Shown here: one piece after another, positions 8,565 to 16,871 of the stretch
How the letters are laid out: the number at the start of each line of letters is the position of its first letter
Numbering within the stretch: position 1 is the first letter of the stretch
NCBI RefSeq assembly: GCF_037201965.1
Contig: NZ_CP147518.1
Span: 247,001-311,000, forward strand
DNA length: 64,000 nt
From: Spirosoma sp. SC4-14
GTDB taxonomy: Bacteria > Bacteroidota > Bacteroidia > Cytophagales > Spirosomataceae
Direction: 5' to 3'
Program-made: the position numbers and the translations under genes
The notes under the pieces: generated by a model
What the model was told of the DNA's origin: nothing
What the model saw: only the letters and a program-made list of their open reading frames with translations
Databases searched by the model: none

Positions 8565-9452
8565 CTACCGGATTTTAGCGAACGCACGTACCGGAAATGT
8601 GCCAACCCCCTTAAATTTTGGAGGAACGGCACTGAACAAAAAACCACCGGCGGGCACTAAGGCCAGATTACATAAATGCTCAACGATCAGAATATCGGCT
8701 CCTAACAGTGTCGTATGTACAGGGCGGCTTCTACCCCGCGTATCGTCGATGTTATGCGAATCGATACCCACAAGTTTTACTCCGCAATCGCGCAGATAAG
8801 TGGCCGCTTCGGCAGTTAGAAAGGGATGGTTCTCGTAATAGGTTTCAGTATTCCAGAATTGATCCCAGCCGGTGTGAACTAAAACAGCGCGATTTCTAAT
8901 CTCATAGTTGCGCAGATAATCCTCGGTAATGGCCAGCGATTCGGTGTGCGGAACCCGAATAACAACACCTTCCAGATCGGCAAAAGCGTCTAGTCCGACT
9001 TCTGAAAGGTCGTTTCCGTGGGCGAAGCGATGGAATGGGCAATCCAGATAGGTGCCCGTATTGGTTACCATTTCAATTTTGCCGATCTGAAATTCGGTGC
9101 CTGTTTCGTAAAACTGGCGGGAATTTTCGCGACTGAGGTAGTCGCAAACAATAGGAGCAGGTAAACCTTTATAGGTAACAAGGCCATTTTCGATCGTATG
9201 GCTCAGGTCGATCAGATGGGTTTGTTTGCCCGTTTCGGCAATTGCCTTTCGCTTATGGGCTTCTGCAATGATTTCTTTAGTCAGAATTCTGGCTTGCCCA
9301 ACCATCAGTAGCCGCAAATCAGTAATGATATGATCGATAAGAGCCTGATCAGAAATAGTATCGCCGTCAATATCCAGCCGAAAATCGTTGCCTTTTAAAC
9401 TACCGCCGTTGGTGAAATAAATTTCGAAATCGAATTTAACGCGCTTTTGCAT
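8565..9452 (-). CDS. Cyclase/kynurenine-formamidase-fold protein with altered metal site
   Basis: A 295-residue cytosolic protein of the cyclase family (PF04199-like), whose best-known member is the formamidase KynB. The family signature HxGTHxDxPxH is seen as NTGTYLDCPFH at residues 131-141, so the first His is Asn131 and the second is Tyr135, while Asp137 and His141 remain. A later GIDSHNIDD segment and VEHLCNL keep the expected downstream His/Glu region. The metal site is therefore altered and the activity is uncertain. It has about 75 extra N-terminal residues before the domain. It stands alone, 24 bp from dinB. Confidence 0.8.
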   Translation of the reverse strand: MQKRVKFDFEIYFTNGGSLKGNDFRLDIDGDTISDQALIDHIITDLRLLMVGQARILTKEIIAEAHKRKAIAETGKQTHLIDLSHTIENGLVTYKGLPAPIVCDYLSRENSRQFYETGTEFQIGKIEMVTNTGTYLDCPFHRFAHGNDLSEVGLDAFADLEGVVIRVPHTESLAITEDYLRNYEIRNRAVLVHTGWDQFWNTETYYENHPFLTAEAATYLRDCGVKLVGIDSHNIDDTRGRSRPVHTTLLGADILIVEHLCNLALVPAGGFLFSAVPPKFKGVGTFPVRAFAKIR

Positions 9453-9476
9453 GCCTGAATTTCCTGATGAGCGTCG

Positions 9477-10001
9477 TTAAGACGGTTGGCTGGGGTTGAT
9501 CGTCTGTTCAAGTTGATTTTGTTCGTTATAAAAAGCGAACAAATCCGTATTCACAGGTTTATGTCCCAGCATTCTAACCATGTTTGTGATTTGCCCACGG
9601 TGATAGGTTCCATGATTGGCAACATGGCTGATTGTTTGCCAGAGCGGTAGCGAAAAGGTTTTGCCGGTGCGGGTCGTAAACTGCACAATTTCGTCCAACT
9701 GGTTGGCGGAGATTCCGTTGCTGTACGTCTGAATCGCCTGTTGGAGTGGTTGCCAGATAGCCGCAAGCGATTCGGCGGTTTCGGTATTCCAGTCGCTGGG
9801 AATCGTGCTCAGCGGTTCGCCCTGCCAGCGTTTCAGCCAGAGATAGTCGGATTCAAGCAGATGGCGAAACGTTAGTTTAAGCGACGGAAAACTACCCCCA
9901 AGTTCTTTTTCGAACTCGCTCTGAGAAAAATTACGAACCTGAGTCAGGCTAACCTGATTAGCCCTGATCGTATAATCGATCAAAACGCGGTATCGATTCA
10001 T
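9477..10001 (-). CDS. DinB/YfiT-like four-helix protein
   Basis: A 174-residue DinB-superfamily protein. The metal-binding histidines expected in this fold are visible: one in the LTFRHLLESDYLWL helix and two in HVANHGTYHRGQI. Members act as thiol-dependent metalloenzymes or are of unknown function; bacillithiol transferases also use this fold, and this window encodes BshC at 55445. A bacillithiol-dependent role is possible but not shown. It lies 12 bp after thiL on the same strand, so the two may be co-transcribed. Confidence 0.85.
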   Translation of the reverse strand: MNRYRVLIDYTIRANQVSLTQVRNFSQSEFEKELGGSFPSLKLTFRHLLESDYLWLKRWQGEPLSTIPSDWNTETAESLAAIWQPLQQAIQTYSNGISANQLDEIVQFTTRTGKTFSLPLWQTISHVANHGTYHRGQITNMVRMLGHKPVNTDLFAFYNEQNQLEQTINPSQPS

Positions 10002-10013
10002 TACCTGCTTTCG

Positions 10014-11042
10014 TTATGCCTTTATACTTTCCCAACCCTGCGCCCGAATGGGGGTCTGTTGGCCAGCTTTTGTAGCCAGCACAATTTGTTTTGGATCATT
10101 TGTTAGATAACCAATTGCCGTAATATGGGCATTGGCCGCGAGCTTGTCGAATTCCTGTGGGCGCACCGTAAACAATAATTCATAATCTTCACCACCATTT
10201 AGGGCTGCTGTTACGGGGCTGAGCATAAACTCGTCGGCGGTCAAATAGGTCTGATCATCAATTGGAATATTCTCATCAAAAATGACGGCCCCCGTACCCG
10301 ACTGATGACAAATGTGGAGCAACTCCGAAGCTAACCCGTCCGAAATATCAATCATAGCGGTTGGGCGAACGCCTAAGTCGCGCAACTCATGAACAATATC
10401 GGTGCGTGCTTCTGGCCGTAGCTGACGCTGAACCAGGTAAGAGCGCTCTTCCGACAGGTTTGGCTGCATACTCGGATCGGCCAGAAAGACCTGTTTTTCG
10501 CGCTCCAGCAATTGCAATCCCAGATAAGCAGCGCCCAGATCGCCGGTTACGCAAAGAACATCGTTGGGTTGAGCGGTATTTCGGTATGTGATGAGAGCTT
10601 TGGGGACCTTACCTAAAACCGAAATGGAAATAATCAGTCCCGATCGCGACGATGTTGTATCGCCCCCCACCAGATCAACATTATAGGCCTGACAGGCAGC
10701 CCGAATGCCAGCATAGAGTTCTTCTACCGCTTCTACGGTGAAGCGGCTGCTTAGCCCGATATTTACAGTAATTTGAAGGGGCAGGCCGTTCATGGCGGCA
10801 ATGTCGGACACATTGACGGCTACGGCTTTGTAGCCCAGGTGCTTCAGCGGAACATACATCAAATCGAAATGGATGCCTTCTACCAGCATATCGGTAGCCA
10901 GAAGGCCATAATCGTTTCCCCACTCAAAAACAGCGGCATCGTCGCCAATGCCCCGAATGGTTTCGGCATGAGTTGGAGTTGGTGTTGCTTGCCGAATGCG
11001 TTCGATCAGGCCGAGTTCCCCTATTGTATTTAGATCAGTCAT
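10014..11042 (-). CDS. thiL: Thiamine-monophosphate kinase
   Basis: Phosphorylates thiamine monophosphate to the active diphosphate cofactor. The 342-residue product shows AIR-synthase-fold motifs in order: GIGDDAAVFEWG near residue 26, DMLVEGIHFDL, VNVSDIAAMN, VGGDTTSS and MIDISDGLASEL. The length is normal. It probably leads an operon with the downstream dinB-like gene. Its leader contains a 12-bp stem (11061-11089). Confidence 0.94.
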   Translation of the reverse strand: MTDLNTIGELGLIERIRQATPTPTHAETIRGIGDDAAVFEWGNDYGLLATDMLVEGIHFDLMYVPLKHLGYKAVAVNVSDIAAMNGLPLQITVNIGLSSRFTVEAVEELYAGIRAACQAYNVDLVGGDTTSSRSGLIISISVLGKVPKALITYRNTAQPNDVLCVTGDLGAAYLGLQLLEREKQVFLADPSMQPNLSEERSYLVQRQLRPEARTDIVHELRDLGVRPTAMIDISDGLASELLHICHQSGTGAVIFDENIPIDDQTYLTADEFMLSPVTAALNGGEDYELLFTVRPQEFDKLAANAHITAIGYLTNDPKQIVLATKAGQQTPIRAQGWESIKA

Positions 11043-11060
11043 AGAAACGAAAGAGTGAAA

Positions 11061-11089
11061 GAGCGAAAGAGTGAACCACTCTTTCGCTC
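11061..11089. repeat. Perfect inverted repeat upstream of thiL
   Basis: Arms GAGCGAAAGAGT (11061-11072) and its complement (11078-11089) with a 5-base loop. The flank 11046-11075 is a tandem of GAAAGAGYGAAAGAG words, the same word-repeat style as at 42328-42380. It lies 19 bp upstream of the thiL start. Confidence 0.7.
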
Positions 11090-11095
11090 GGCTAA

Positions 11096-11136
11096 TAGCA
11101 AAAAAGCCGCCCCACTTGACCTCTGGAACGGCTTAA
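11096..11136 (-). terminator. Terminator of the lipoprotein gene
   Basis: Read on the minus strand, AGCCGTTCC pairs imperfectly with GGGGCGGCT and is followed by a T6 tract. It starts about 28 bp after the stop of the lipoprotein gene at 11164. Confidence 0.6.
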
Positions 11137-11163
11137 CTCAAAAAATGGTTTGCGTAGCCCTTT

Positions 11164-11610
11164 CTAGGGACTAGTTAATGTGTATTTGTTCGTTGTGCCG
11201 CCGGTTTTCTGGCTCGTTGTTGTGCGGGTGATAACAAGTTCAGTATCGCTGATTGAATTAATGGTGAATTCAATCGAGCCGTTTGTGCCGGTAGGAGAGG
11301 GAGATAGGTTAGTCAGTACAAGGCGAGTGTCAGATGGTACAGAATATTGGCCAACAAAGGTGTTGCCATCAAACTCTGTATAATTAACCGTTGGTGCCGA
11401 ACTTAGGTTAAGCGTAAATTTACTGTAATCCCGAACGTTGCTGGCTCCGCCTTTGGTGTAAACCGTCACGCTGTTTTCGTCGACAGTGCGAGCTGTCCAT
11501 ACTTTAGCGATCCGTTCGGATACAGGTGGGGTTTTATCTCCTTTGCAACCCATTAGCAAACCAACAAAGAGTGTTGCCGATAGGTAAGCGATGAGGGACG
11601 TCTTTCTCAT
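11164..11610 (-). CDS. Putative lipoprotein, function unknown
   Basis: A 148-residue lipoprotein starting MRKTSLIAYLSATLF, with the lipobox LMGC at about residues 19-22. The frame stays open upstream to 11718, but the later start is chosen because it puts the signal peptide at the N-terminus. The mature domain is beta-rich (VWTARTVDENSVTVYTKGG, later SISDTELVITRTTT) and resembles the small lipocalin-like lipoproteins of Cytophagales. No catalytic residues are recognisable. It is divergent from the cytochrome b5-like gene. Confidence 0.72.
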   Translation of the reverse strand: MRKTSLIAYLSATLFVGLLMGCKGDKTPPVSERIAKVWTARTVDENSVTVYTKGGASNVRDYSKFTLNLSSAPTVNYTEFDGNTFVGQYSVPSDTRLVLTNLSPSPTGTNGSIEFTINSISDTELVITRTTTSQKTGGTTNKYTLTSP

Positions 11611-11718
11611 TGTAAAATGTTGCATATAAACAGAAGTGGCTAAAGTTACACTATTTTTGTTGTTACCCGCAAATTCCATGCCCTCAATAAGTAGGCATTT
11701 TGACTGAACGGATAACAA

Positions 11719-11967
11719 ATGTCCATAGACTCATCTTTGTTGAAAAATTATACCCGATCGCAACTGGCTCTTCGTAATGGGTCAGACCGCGAAGAAATCT
11801 GGTGTGCCTATCAGGGAATTATTTACGATGTCTCGGCCTCGCGCTTGTGGCGTAATGGCAAACATTACGAACACTGGGCGGGCCAGGACCTTACTGCCGA
11901 ACTCGTTGATGCGCCCCATGCTGATTGGGTCTTTACCCGATTTCCTGCTGTGGGGCGGCTTGTCTAA
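11719..11967 (+). CDS. Cytochrome b5-like heme/steroid-binding domain protein
   Basis: An 82-residue soluble protein that matches the compact cytochrome b5-like fold: YTRSQLALRNG, IWCAYQGIIYDVSAS, then GKHYEHWAGQDLTAELVDAPH. The His in HYEHWAGQDLT and the one in DAPHADW are the likely axial heme ligands. Proteins of this size are single-domain heme- or steroid-binding proteins whose partner is usually unknown. It has no signal peptide. The next gene, a sugar kinase, follows after an intergenic inverted repeat, so an operon is doubtful. Confidence 0.82.
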   Translation: MSIDSSLLKNYTRSQLALRNGSDREEIWCAYQGIIYDVSASRLWRNGKHYEHWAGQDLTAELVDAPHADWVFTRFPAVGRLV

Positions 11968-11984
11968 TTGTTTATAGTTACGCG

Positions 11985-12061
11985 AAGTACCCGGTTAATG
12001 TTTCAGGTAACCGTAAACCTGATAGCTTTCTGAAACCTGTTAGGTTTGTACCCAGGTACTT
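11985..12061. repeat. Nested inverted repeat between the b5-like gene and the kinase gene
   Basis: AAGTACC (11985-11991) pairs with GGTACTT (12055-12061), and inside it GTTTCAG pairs with CTGAAAC and AGGTTT with AAACCT. The stem is imperfect. It fills the gap between the two genes. Confidence 0.5.
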
Positions 12062-12086
12062 ACGTTAGCGTGCATAATCTAAAATC

Positions 12087-12941
12087 ATGACTACTATGCT
12101 GATTGCCGACAGCGGTTCTACAAAAACTGATTGGCGGCTTGTATGGCCCGACGGCACTACTCGCGCTATACAAACGAATGGTTTTAACCCCTATTATCAA
12201 ACAACCGAACAAATTACCGCTGCTTTGCAAGAGCAATTGGTGCCTGAACTGAATCGTGCGACTGTGTCGTCCGTATTTTTTTATGGTGCGGGTTGTAGTG
12301 GACCAACTGTGAACTACAAAATAGAAGATTCCTTACGGGCAGTTTTGCCCGATTTAATCACTGTCGATGTCAATAGTGATATGCTGGGGGCTGCTCGGGG
12401 CGCGTCGGGCCGGGAGCCGGGCATCGTGTGTATTCTGGGTACTGGTTCAAATGCCTGTTGTTACGACGGCAATCAGATTTCGCGGGGTATTCAAACGCTG
12501 GGTTTCTGGCTGGGCGATGAAGGAAGCGGAGGATATCTGGGTAAAACGCTCGTCCGCGATTTTTTTCAGGAGCGTTTGCCGGGCCATCTGGCCGAAGAGT
12601 TTCAACGCCAGTATGCCCTCGACCGACCCACGTTGTTGGAAAATGCTTACCAGAAACCATTTCCTAATCGTTATTTTGCGGCCTTCACCCCCTTTTTATC
12701 GAAACACCCGGACGAGCCATATGTTAGTCGGCTAGTGACAGATTCGTTTGTTTTATTTTTATCGATATACATAACTCGTTTTCCGGAAACCAAAGAATGG
12801 CCCGTTCATTTTGTAGGCTCTATCGCTTATTATTTTGATAGCTACCTGAAAGAAGCGGTTCAGCAGACTGGCTTAATTATGGGGAAGCTGCTAAAAGCGC
12901 CCGTCAGTAAGCTGGTTGATTTTCATCAGCAAACTATGTGA
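12087..12941 (+). CDS. BadF-family N-acetylglucosamine-type kinase
   Basis: ATP-dependent sugar kinase of the BadF/BadG/BcrA fold, most like bacterial N-acetylglucosamine kinases; 284 residues. Visible ASKHA motifs are phosphate-1 DSGSTKTDW (residues 8-16), phosphate-2 CILGTGSNACCYDG (about 113-126) and LGFWLGDEGSGGYLGK (about 135-150). It would return amino sugars from wall turnover or chitin to metabolism. That fits the NagZ-type domain at 35119, but the two genes are not linked. The specific sugar is inferred from family style. Confidence 0.85.
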   Translation: MTTMLIADSGSTKTDWRLVWPDGTTRAIQTNGFNPYYQTTEQITAALQEQLVPELNRATVSSVFFYGAGCSGPTVNYKIEDSLRAVLPDLITVDVNSDMLGAARGASGREPGIVCILGTGSNACCYDGNQISRGIQTLGFWLGDEGSGGYLGKTLVRDFFQERLPGHLAEEFQRQYALDRPTLLENAYQKPFPNRYFAAFTPFLSKHPDEPYVSRLVTDSFVLFLSIYITRFPETKEWPVHFVGSIAYYFDSYLKEAVQQTGLIMGKLLKAPVSKLVDFHQQTM

Positions 12942-12943
12942 TG

Positions 12944-12951
12944 TACCTTTG
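12944..12951 (+). promoter_or_regulatory. Candidate TAnnTTTG promoter box
   Basis: TACCTTTG just after the kinase stop matches the Bacteroidota sigma -7 consensus TAnnTTTG. It would place the 34-bp hairpin 12966-13060 in the leader of the flavoreductase gene. Confidence 0.4.
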
Positions 12952-12965
12952 TAGATAGGTTAGTG

Positions 12966-13060
12966 GTTTATGGCTTACAGTTTATGATTTATAGTTGCTC
13001 TGCCGAATAGAACCTCACTGCCGCGCAGCAACTATAAACCCTAAACCGTAAGCCATAAAC
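12966..13060. repeat. Long intergenic inverted repeat, 34-bp arms
   Basis: Arms 12966-12999 and 13027-13060 match at 31 of 34 positions around a 27-base loop. The arms are chains of GTTTATRG/GCTTAC words. It lies between the kinase and the flavoreductase, both on the plus strand, with no T-run following. Confidence 0.8.
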
Positions 13061-13086
13061 TATAAACCGATACAACCTGAATAGTA

Positions 13087-14157
13087 ATGGCAAATCGGTA
13101 TTTTTTGAAAGTAAAAGAGGTTGTGCGGGAGACACCGGACGCCGTCACAATAACCTTCTGGCATCCGCTCAATGAAGAAGTACGTTATCAGCCCGGCCAG
13201 TTTCTAACATTTCTGCTGACCGTAGACGGGCAAAAAGTGCGTCGTTCCTATTCAATGGCCTCGTCACCGCATGTCGATGTCTCACTGGCTGTCTCAGTAA
13301 AACGAGTGCCCGGTGGGCTGGTATCCAATTATCTGTACGAACAGGTTAAGCCCGGCGATATTCTCGAAACGCTGGAGCCAATGGGAACGTTTGTGCCAAA
13401 ACTGGAAGTACAAAACCAGCGGACTATTATATTGATTGGGGCAGGTAGTGGCATTACGCCCCTATTTTCGATGGCGAAATCGGCGTTGCATATAGAGCCA
13501 AAGAGTCGTGTGTGGCTTATTTACGGCAACCGCAATCAGGATTCAATTATTTATAAGGCGCATCTCGATGCAATGGAGCAGGGATATGGGCAGCAGCGTT
13601 TCCGGGTCACGCATGTGTTGAGCCAGCCAAACAGTGGCTGGATGGGGATCGAGGGGCGACTTAATCAGCATACGATCACGAAATTGCTCGATTCTCTGCC
13701 CTCGTCTGAGCGTCAGAATGCCAGTGTTTACCTGTGCGGCCCTGATGGTATGATGGCCGAAGCTCGTTCGGCGTTAGCGCTGGTTGGCGTTCCAACTGAC
13801 CGTGTCTTTAAAGAAAGCTACGTTACGGCTCCTGTGCCGGCTGGCGAAGTGATTGAAGATCCCATCTCGGCTGGCGACGAAGGTTCGCCAGAGGTAACAA
13901 TTTTGTATGAAGGTAGTGAATATAAATTCGCCGTTGCCCCTCACCAGACCATTCTGGAAGCGGCTCTGGATCTGGATATTGATCTACCCTATTCGTGTCA
14001 GGCGGGTATGTGTACGGCCTGTATGGGCCGGTGTATATCGGGTAAGGTCAAGCTCGACGAAGAAGATGGCCTGTCTGAATCTGAACTAAAGGCGGGTTAT
14101 GTGCTTACCTGTGTAGCCCACCCCGTAGGCCGCGATGTGGTTATCGAAATCGAATAA
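13087..14157 (+). CDS. FAD/NAD(P)- and 2Fe-2S-binding flavoreductase (PaaE-like)
   Basis: Electron-transfer reductase passing NAD(P)H electrons through FAD to a plant-type 2Fe-2S centre; 356 residues. Order of domains: FAD-binding barrel with RRSYSMASSP (about residues 54-63), NAD(P) domain with GAGSGITPLFS (about 118-128) and CGPDGMM (about 219-225), then the ferredoxin domain with cysteines in SCQAGMCTACMGRC and the last ligand in LTCVAHP. The architecture equals PaaE, but no phenylacetate genes are nearby. The partner oxygenase or desaturase is unknown. It converges on blaR1 across a perfect 32-bp inverted repeat. Confidence 0.9.
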   Translation: MANRYFLKVKEVVRETPDAVTITFWHPLNEEVRYQPGQFLTFLLTVDGQKVRRSYSMASSPHVDVSLAVSVKRVPGGLVSNYLYEQVKPGDILETLEPMGTFVPKLEVQNQRTIILIGAGSGITPLFSMAKSALHIEPKSRVWLIYGNRNQDSIIYKAHLDAMEQGYGQQRFRVTHVLSQPNSGWMGIEGRLNQHTITKLLDSLPSSERQNASVYLCGPDGMMAEARSALALVGVPTDRVFKESYVTAPVPAGEVIEDPISAGDEGSPEVTILYEGSEYKFAVAPHQTILEAALDLDIDLPYSCQAGMCTACMGRCISGKVKLDEEDGLSESELKAGYVLTCVAHPVGRDVVIEIE

Positions 14158-14166
14158 TGCTGATTG

Positions 14167-14235
14167 GTCATTAGTCATTGGATGTTGATAGTGTTAGGTC
14201 TAACCTAACACTATCAACATCCAATGACTAATGAC
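14167..14235. repeat. Perfect 32-bp inverted repeat between convergent genes
   Basis: Left arm 14167-14198 and right arm 14204-14235 are exact complements with a 5-base loop. The left arm is G/T-rich and made of TCATTAGTCATTGGATGTTG-style repeated words. It fits the space between the flavoreductase stop (14157) and the blaR1 stop (14238), so it probably acts as a bidirectional transcript end. Confidence 0.85.
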
Positions 14236-14237
14236 TA

Positions 14238-16442
14238 TCACTTAATCCGGTCTGGATCGGGTGCTACTTTGGGCACTGCGCGAGGGGTTGCCGGACGTGC
14301 GGGGGCTACTGTTGTGGCGGCAGGTTTAGGAGTAGGAATAGACCGTACGGAGGGAGCCGCTGGAATTGTTACAGCCGCTGGTGGCGTTGGCGGTGCAGGT
14401 GCTATTACGGCGCGACCACGGATAGATTTAGCAGCACGAGGAGTACGATAGGCCTTTGGGGTATATCGCAGATCCATCTCATACTCCATCATCGGTTCTC
14501 GTACCAGCGACATGTCGCCGTTGTATTTGCTCATTTCTCTCGACAGTTCCTCCATTTGCTGGCTGATCTGCTCCATCTCTTTCTCGAATTTTTGCATAGG
14601 CTGTCGGGCCGTTTCCAGCTTCGATTGGGCTTCTTCGAGTTGTTTGTTTAACTCCTCAATACTCTGCTCCTGCTTTTTGATTTGTGGCTCAAGCAATTCC
14701 AGTTGCTTTTCAATAGCGGCTGGGTCCATTTTTCCGCTTCGGTCGTTATGCATCATCTGTTCCCGTTTTTGCAGAATCTTCTCGCGTTCTTCCATCAGCC
14801 GCTGTTTCTTCCATTCCAGCATTTCCTGACTACGTCCGAATTCTTCAATCGGAAACTGGAGCTTTTCCATCTGCCGATGCAGTGATTCCATTTGCTTCGA
14901 TTGCAAAGCCATCAAATGGCTCAGGCTGTCAATCTGATTTCTATGTAACGAACGTAAGCGGCTTAGCGAATCAGAGAGTGGTTGAAGATGAGCTACAGAT
15001 GCCACTGCTTCATTCACAATATTGTCATAATCAATTTTATTGATTTCGGCCAGCGTTTTCGGTAAGTCGATATCGTTCATGGCTGACACTACAATATTAT
15101 CCGCAGCAATATGCGACAGTCCTTCGCCCAAAGCATCCATCCCGGCTTCAAAAGCTGTGTTTTTGTCCAGTATGGTCTCCAGAATCTCCCGATCCGTCGC
15201 AGGAACATTGGTGATCGACAGTTGGCCTTTTTCAATTTTAGTAAGTTCCTGCTGAAGACGATTGACGCGGCTGGCCGGTAGTTTCTGGCCTTTCCAGATG
15301 ATATAGCTAACGTTTTTATCGTCGGCCATGCCATACTCAGAGTTGTTATCAATCTTATGGCGACGGGTTGTTTTTGCTGGCTTTGGTTTACTGGGTTTCG
15401 GCTGCTGCTGAATGGCATAGACGGATGCGCTGATCAGGAGCAACGTAGCTAGGGTTAACCCCGTCAGACGACGGTTCGACAGGACGGGCTGCGTAGGAAC
15501 GCCCAGCACCCGCCGGACGCGCTGAAGCAGAAGTTGCCGTTTTGTGGTCAATGCCATTGCTAAGGATGGTGTAAGGCGGGTTTGAGCCAGTCGTAGTTCT
15601 TCAACGTGGGCCAGGGCCTGGGCCAGCGCCCGTCCGTCGCCCCCGCAGGCATCCACAGCCAGATCGTCGCAGCAATGCTCGCGCTCTTCGCGCACACGGG
15701 CCGATAGCCACCACAGTGCCGGATGAAAGAAATAGAGCACTTCCATAACCGACTGAAGCAGATTTACGGCATAATCGTGTCGTTTGATATGAGCTAGTTC
15801 GTGAGCCAGAACGGCTTCTACCTCCTGCATCGACAGATTAGCTGCCAACCCAATCGGGAGTAGCAGCACAGGCTTAAGCGTTCCAACAACCATAGGCACG
15901 GCTATTCGGGCCGATTCGCGAACCCGAACCAGGGAGCGAATCGCCAGGGTCGAGCGGAGCCGATTGGTTAGTTCAATCAGTCGATCGGAAGCCGATTGAG
16001 TTGCGGTTCGGTTGAGGTGTTGCAGATAAAGCCAGCCACCTGCGAGCCGCACACCGAACAGAACAACGCCAATCAGATAGATCAAAACAAACTGATAGAG
16101 ATGCTCGTCCAGAAAAAGTTGTATCTGTTTGTGCCAGGGCAACGTTTGCGATACGGTTTGCCACTGAATGGCAAAGCTGCGCATGGGTAATGAGGTAGGA
16201 GAAGCGCTTACAGGAATAGTTGGGTTGTAATGCCAGAAAAATGTGGCAACCGAGGTTGCTAACTGAGTAAAGAGGGTCAGCACGCCAATTCGATAGCGCA
16301 GTTCGCTCGAACGGTTACGCAACAGGTGCAATACCAACGCCGTTGATAACACCAGCGCAAATCCTTGCCATAAGGCATGGAATAAAGTCCAGCCCAGCGC
16401 ATATACAACCGGGCTCGACAGATGATAGGTGATGCTGTTCAT
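14238..16442 (-). CDS. BlaR1/MecR1-type M56 metallopeptidase with long coiled-coil tail
   Basis: Integral membrane zinc protease that in the BlaR1 system inactivates the BlaI repressor after a signal; 734 residues. Membrane segments lie near residues 12-38, 52-71, 117-140 and 328-345. The zinc motif is H214-E-L-A-H218, with a further acidic motif EREHCCDD near 253-260. The part after the last helix holds no penicillin-binding sensor domain. Instead residues about 480-660 form a Gln/Glu/Lys/Met-rich coiled coil, ending in a Pro/Ala-rich tail. blaI lies 30 bp upstream on the same strand. The inducing signal is therefore open. Confidence 0.9.
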   Translation of the reverse strand: MNSITYHLSSPVVYALGWTLFHALWQGFALVLSTALVLHLLRNRSSELRYRIGVLTLFTQLATSVATFFWHYNPTIPVSASPTSLPMRSFAIQWQTVSQTLPWHKQIQLFLDEHLYQFVLIYLIGVVLFGVRLAGGWLYLQHLNRTATQSASDRLIELTNRLRSTLAIRSLVRVRESARIAVPMVVGTLKPVLLLPIGLAANLSMQEVEAVLAHELAHIKRHDYAVNLLQSVMEVLYFFHPALWWLSARVREEREHCCDDLAVDACGGDGRALAQALAHVEELRLAQTRLTPSLAMALTTKRQLLLQRVRRVLGVPTQPVLSNRRLTGLTLATLLLISASVYAIQQQPKPSKPKPAKTTRRHKIDNNSEYGMADDKNVSYIIWKGQKLPASRVNRLQQELTKIEKGQLSITNVPATDREILETILDKNTAFEAGMDALGEGLSHIAADNIVVSAMNDIDLPKTLAEINKIDYDNIVNEAVASVAHLQPLSDSLSRLRSLHRNQIDSLSHLMALQSKQMESLHRQMEKLQFPIEEFGRSQEMLEWKKQRLMEEREKILQKREQMMHNDRSGKMDPAAIEKQLELLEPQIKKQEQSIEELNKQLEEAQSKLETARQPMQKFEKEMEQISQQMEELSREMSKYNGDMSLVREPMMEYEMDLRYTPKAYRTPRAAKSIRGRAVIAPAPPTPPAAVTIPAAPSVRSIPTPKPAATTVAPARPATPRAVPKVAPDPDRIK

Positions 16443-16472
16443 GACAAAATCGTGTTAATCCGTTTAGTTCGA

Positions 16473-16838
16473 TCAATCCCGCTCCAGATTATTGAGCAAT
16501 TTTTTAATTTCATCCAGTTCTTCGCGCGATGTTTTGTGCTGGCCTAACACCTGCATGACCAGTTTTGAGGCCGATCCCCGAAAGGCTGTTTCAACAAACC
16601 GATCGACCAGTCCCCGCTGGGTGTCTTCTTCACTTACGGCGGCCGAATAGGTATGCGAACGACTGTCTTCCGTTCGGGTCAATAAGCCTTTTTCGAACAT
16701 AATCTGCATTAGTTTTAGCGCCGTTGTATACCCAATATCGCGGCTTTGGCTCAAGGTTTCGTGTACCTGTCGTACTGTACTGGGGCCGTTTGCCCAGAGC
16801 ATATGCAGGATTTCCAGTTCAGCATCGGTTGGCTTCAT
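16473..16838 (-). CDS. blaI: BlaI/MecI/CopY-family repressor
   Basis: A 121-residue winged-helix repressor. It begins PTDAELEILHMLWANGPSTVRQVHE, the typical BlaI N-terminal helix-turn-helix, followed by GYTTALKLMQIMFEKGLL and a C-terminal dimerisation region with several leucines. It would bind dyads in its own promoter and be cleaved through the BlaR1 protease encoded 30 bp downstream. Two dyads at 16846-16863 and 16872-16887 lie directly upstream, between this gene and the divergent M3 peptidase gene. Confidence 0.93.
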   Translation of the reverse strand: MKPTDAELEILHMLWANGPSTVRQVHETLSQSRDIGYTTALKLMQIMFEKGLLTRTEDSRSHTYSAAVSEEDTQRGLVDRFVETAFRGSASKLVMQVLGQHKTSREELDEIKKLLNNLERD

Positions 16839-16845
16839 AATCTAT

Positions 16846-16863
16846 CTACGAATAATTTCGTAG
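16846..16863. promoter_or_regulatory. BlaI operator-like dyad 1
   Basis: CTACGAATAATTTCGTAG: perfect 7-bp arms around a 4-base spacer, 8 bp upstream of the blaI ATG. Shape and position fit a BlaI dimer site; the known BlaI/CopY consensus TACAnnTGTA is similar only in style. Confidence 0.7.
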
Positions 16864-16871
16864 TAAACATA

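Noticed and set aside
13087..14157. paaE of a phenylacetate operon
   Set aside because: Domain order matches PaaE, but no paaABCD-type genes are nearby, so only the family is named.
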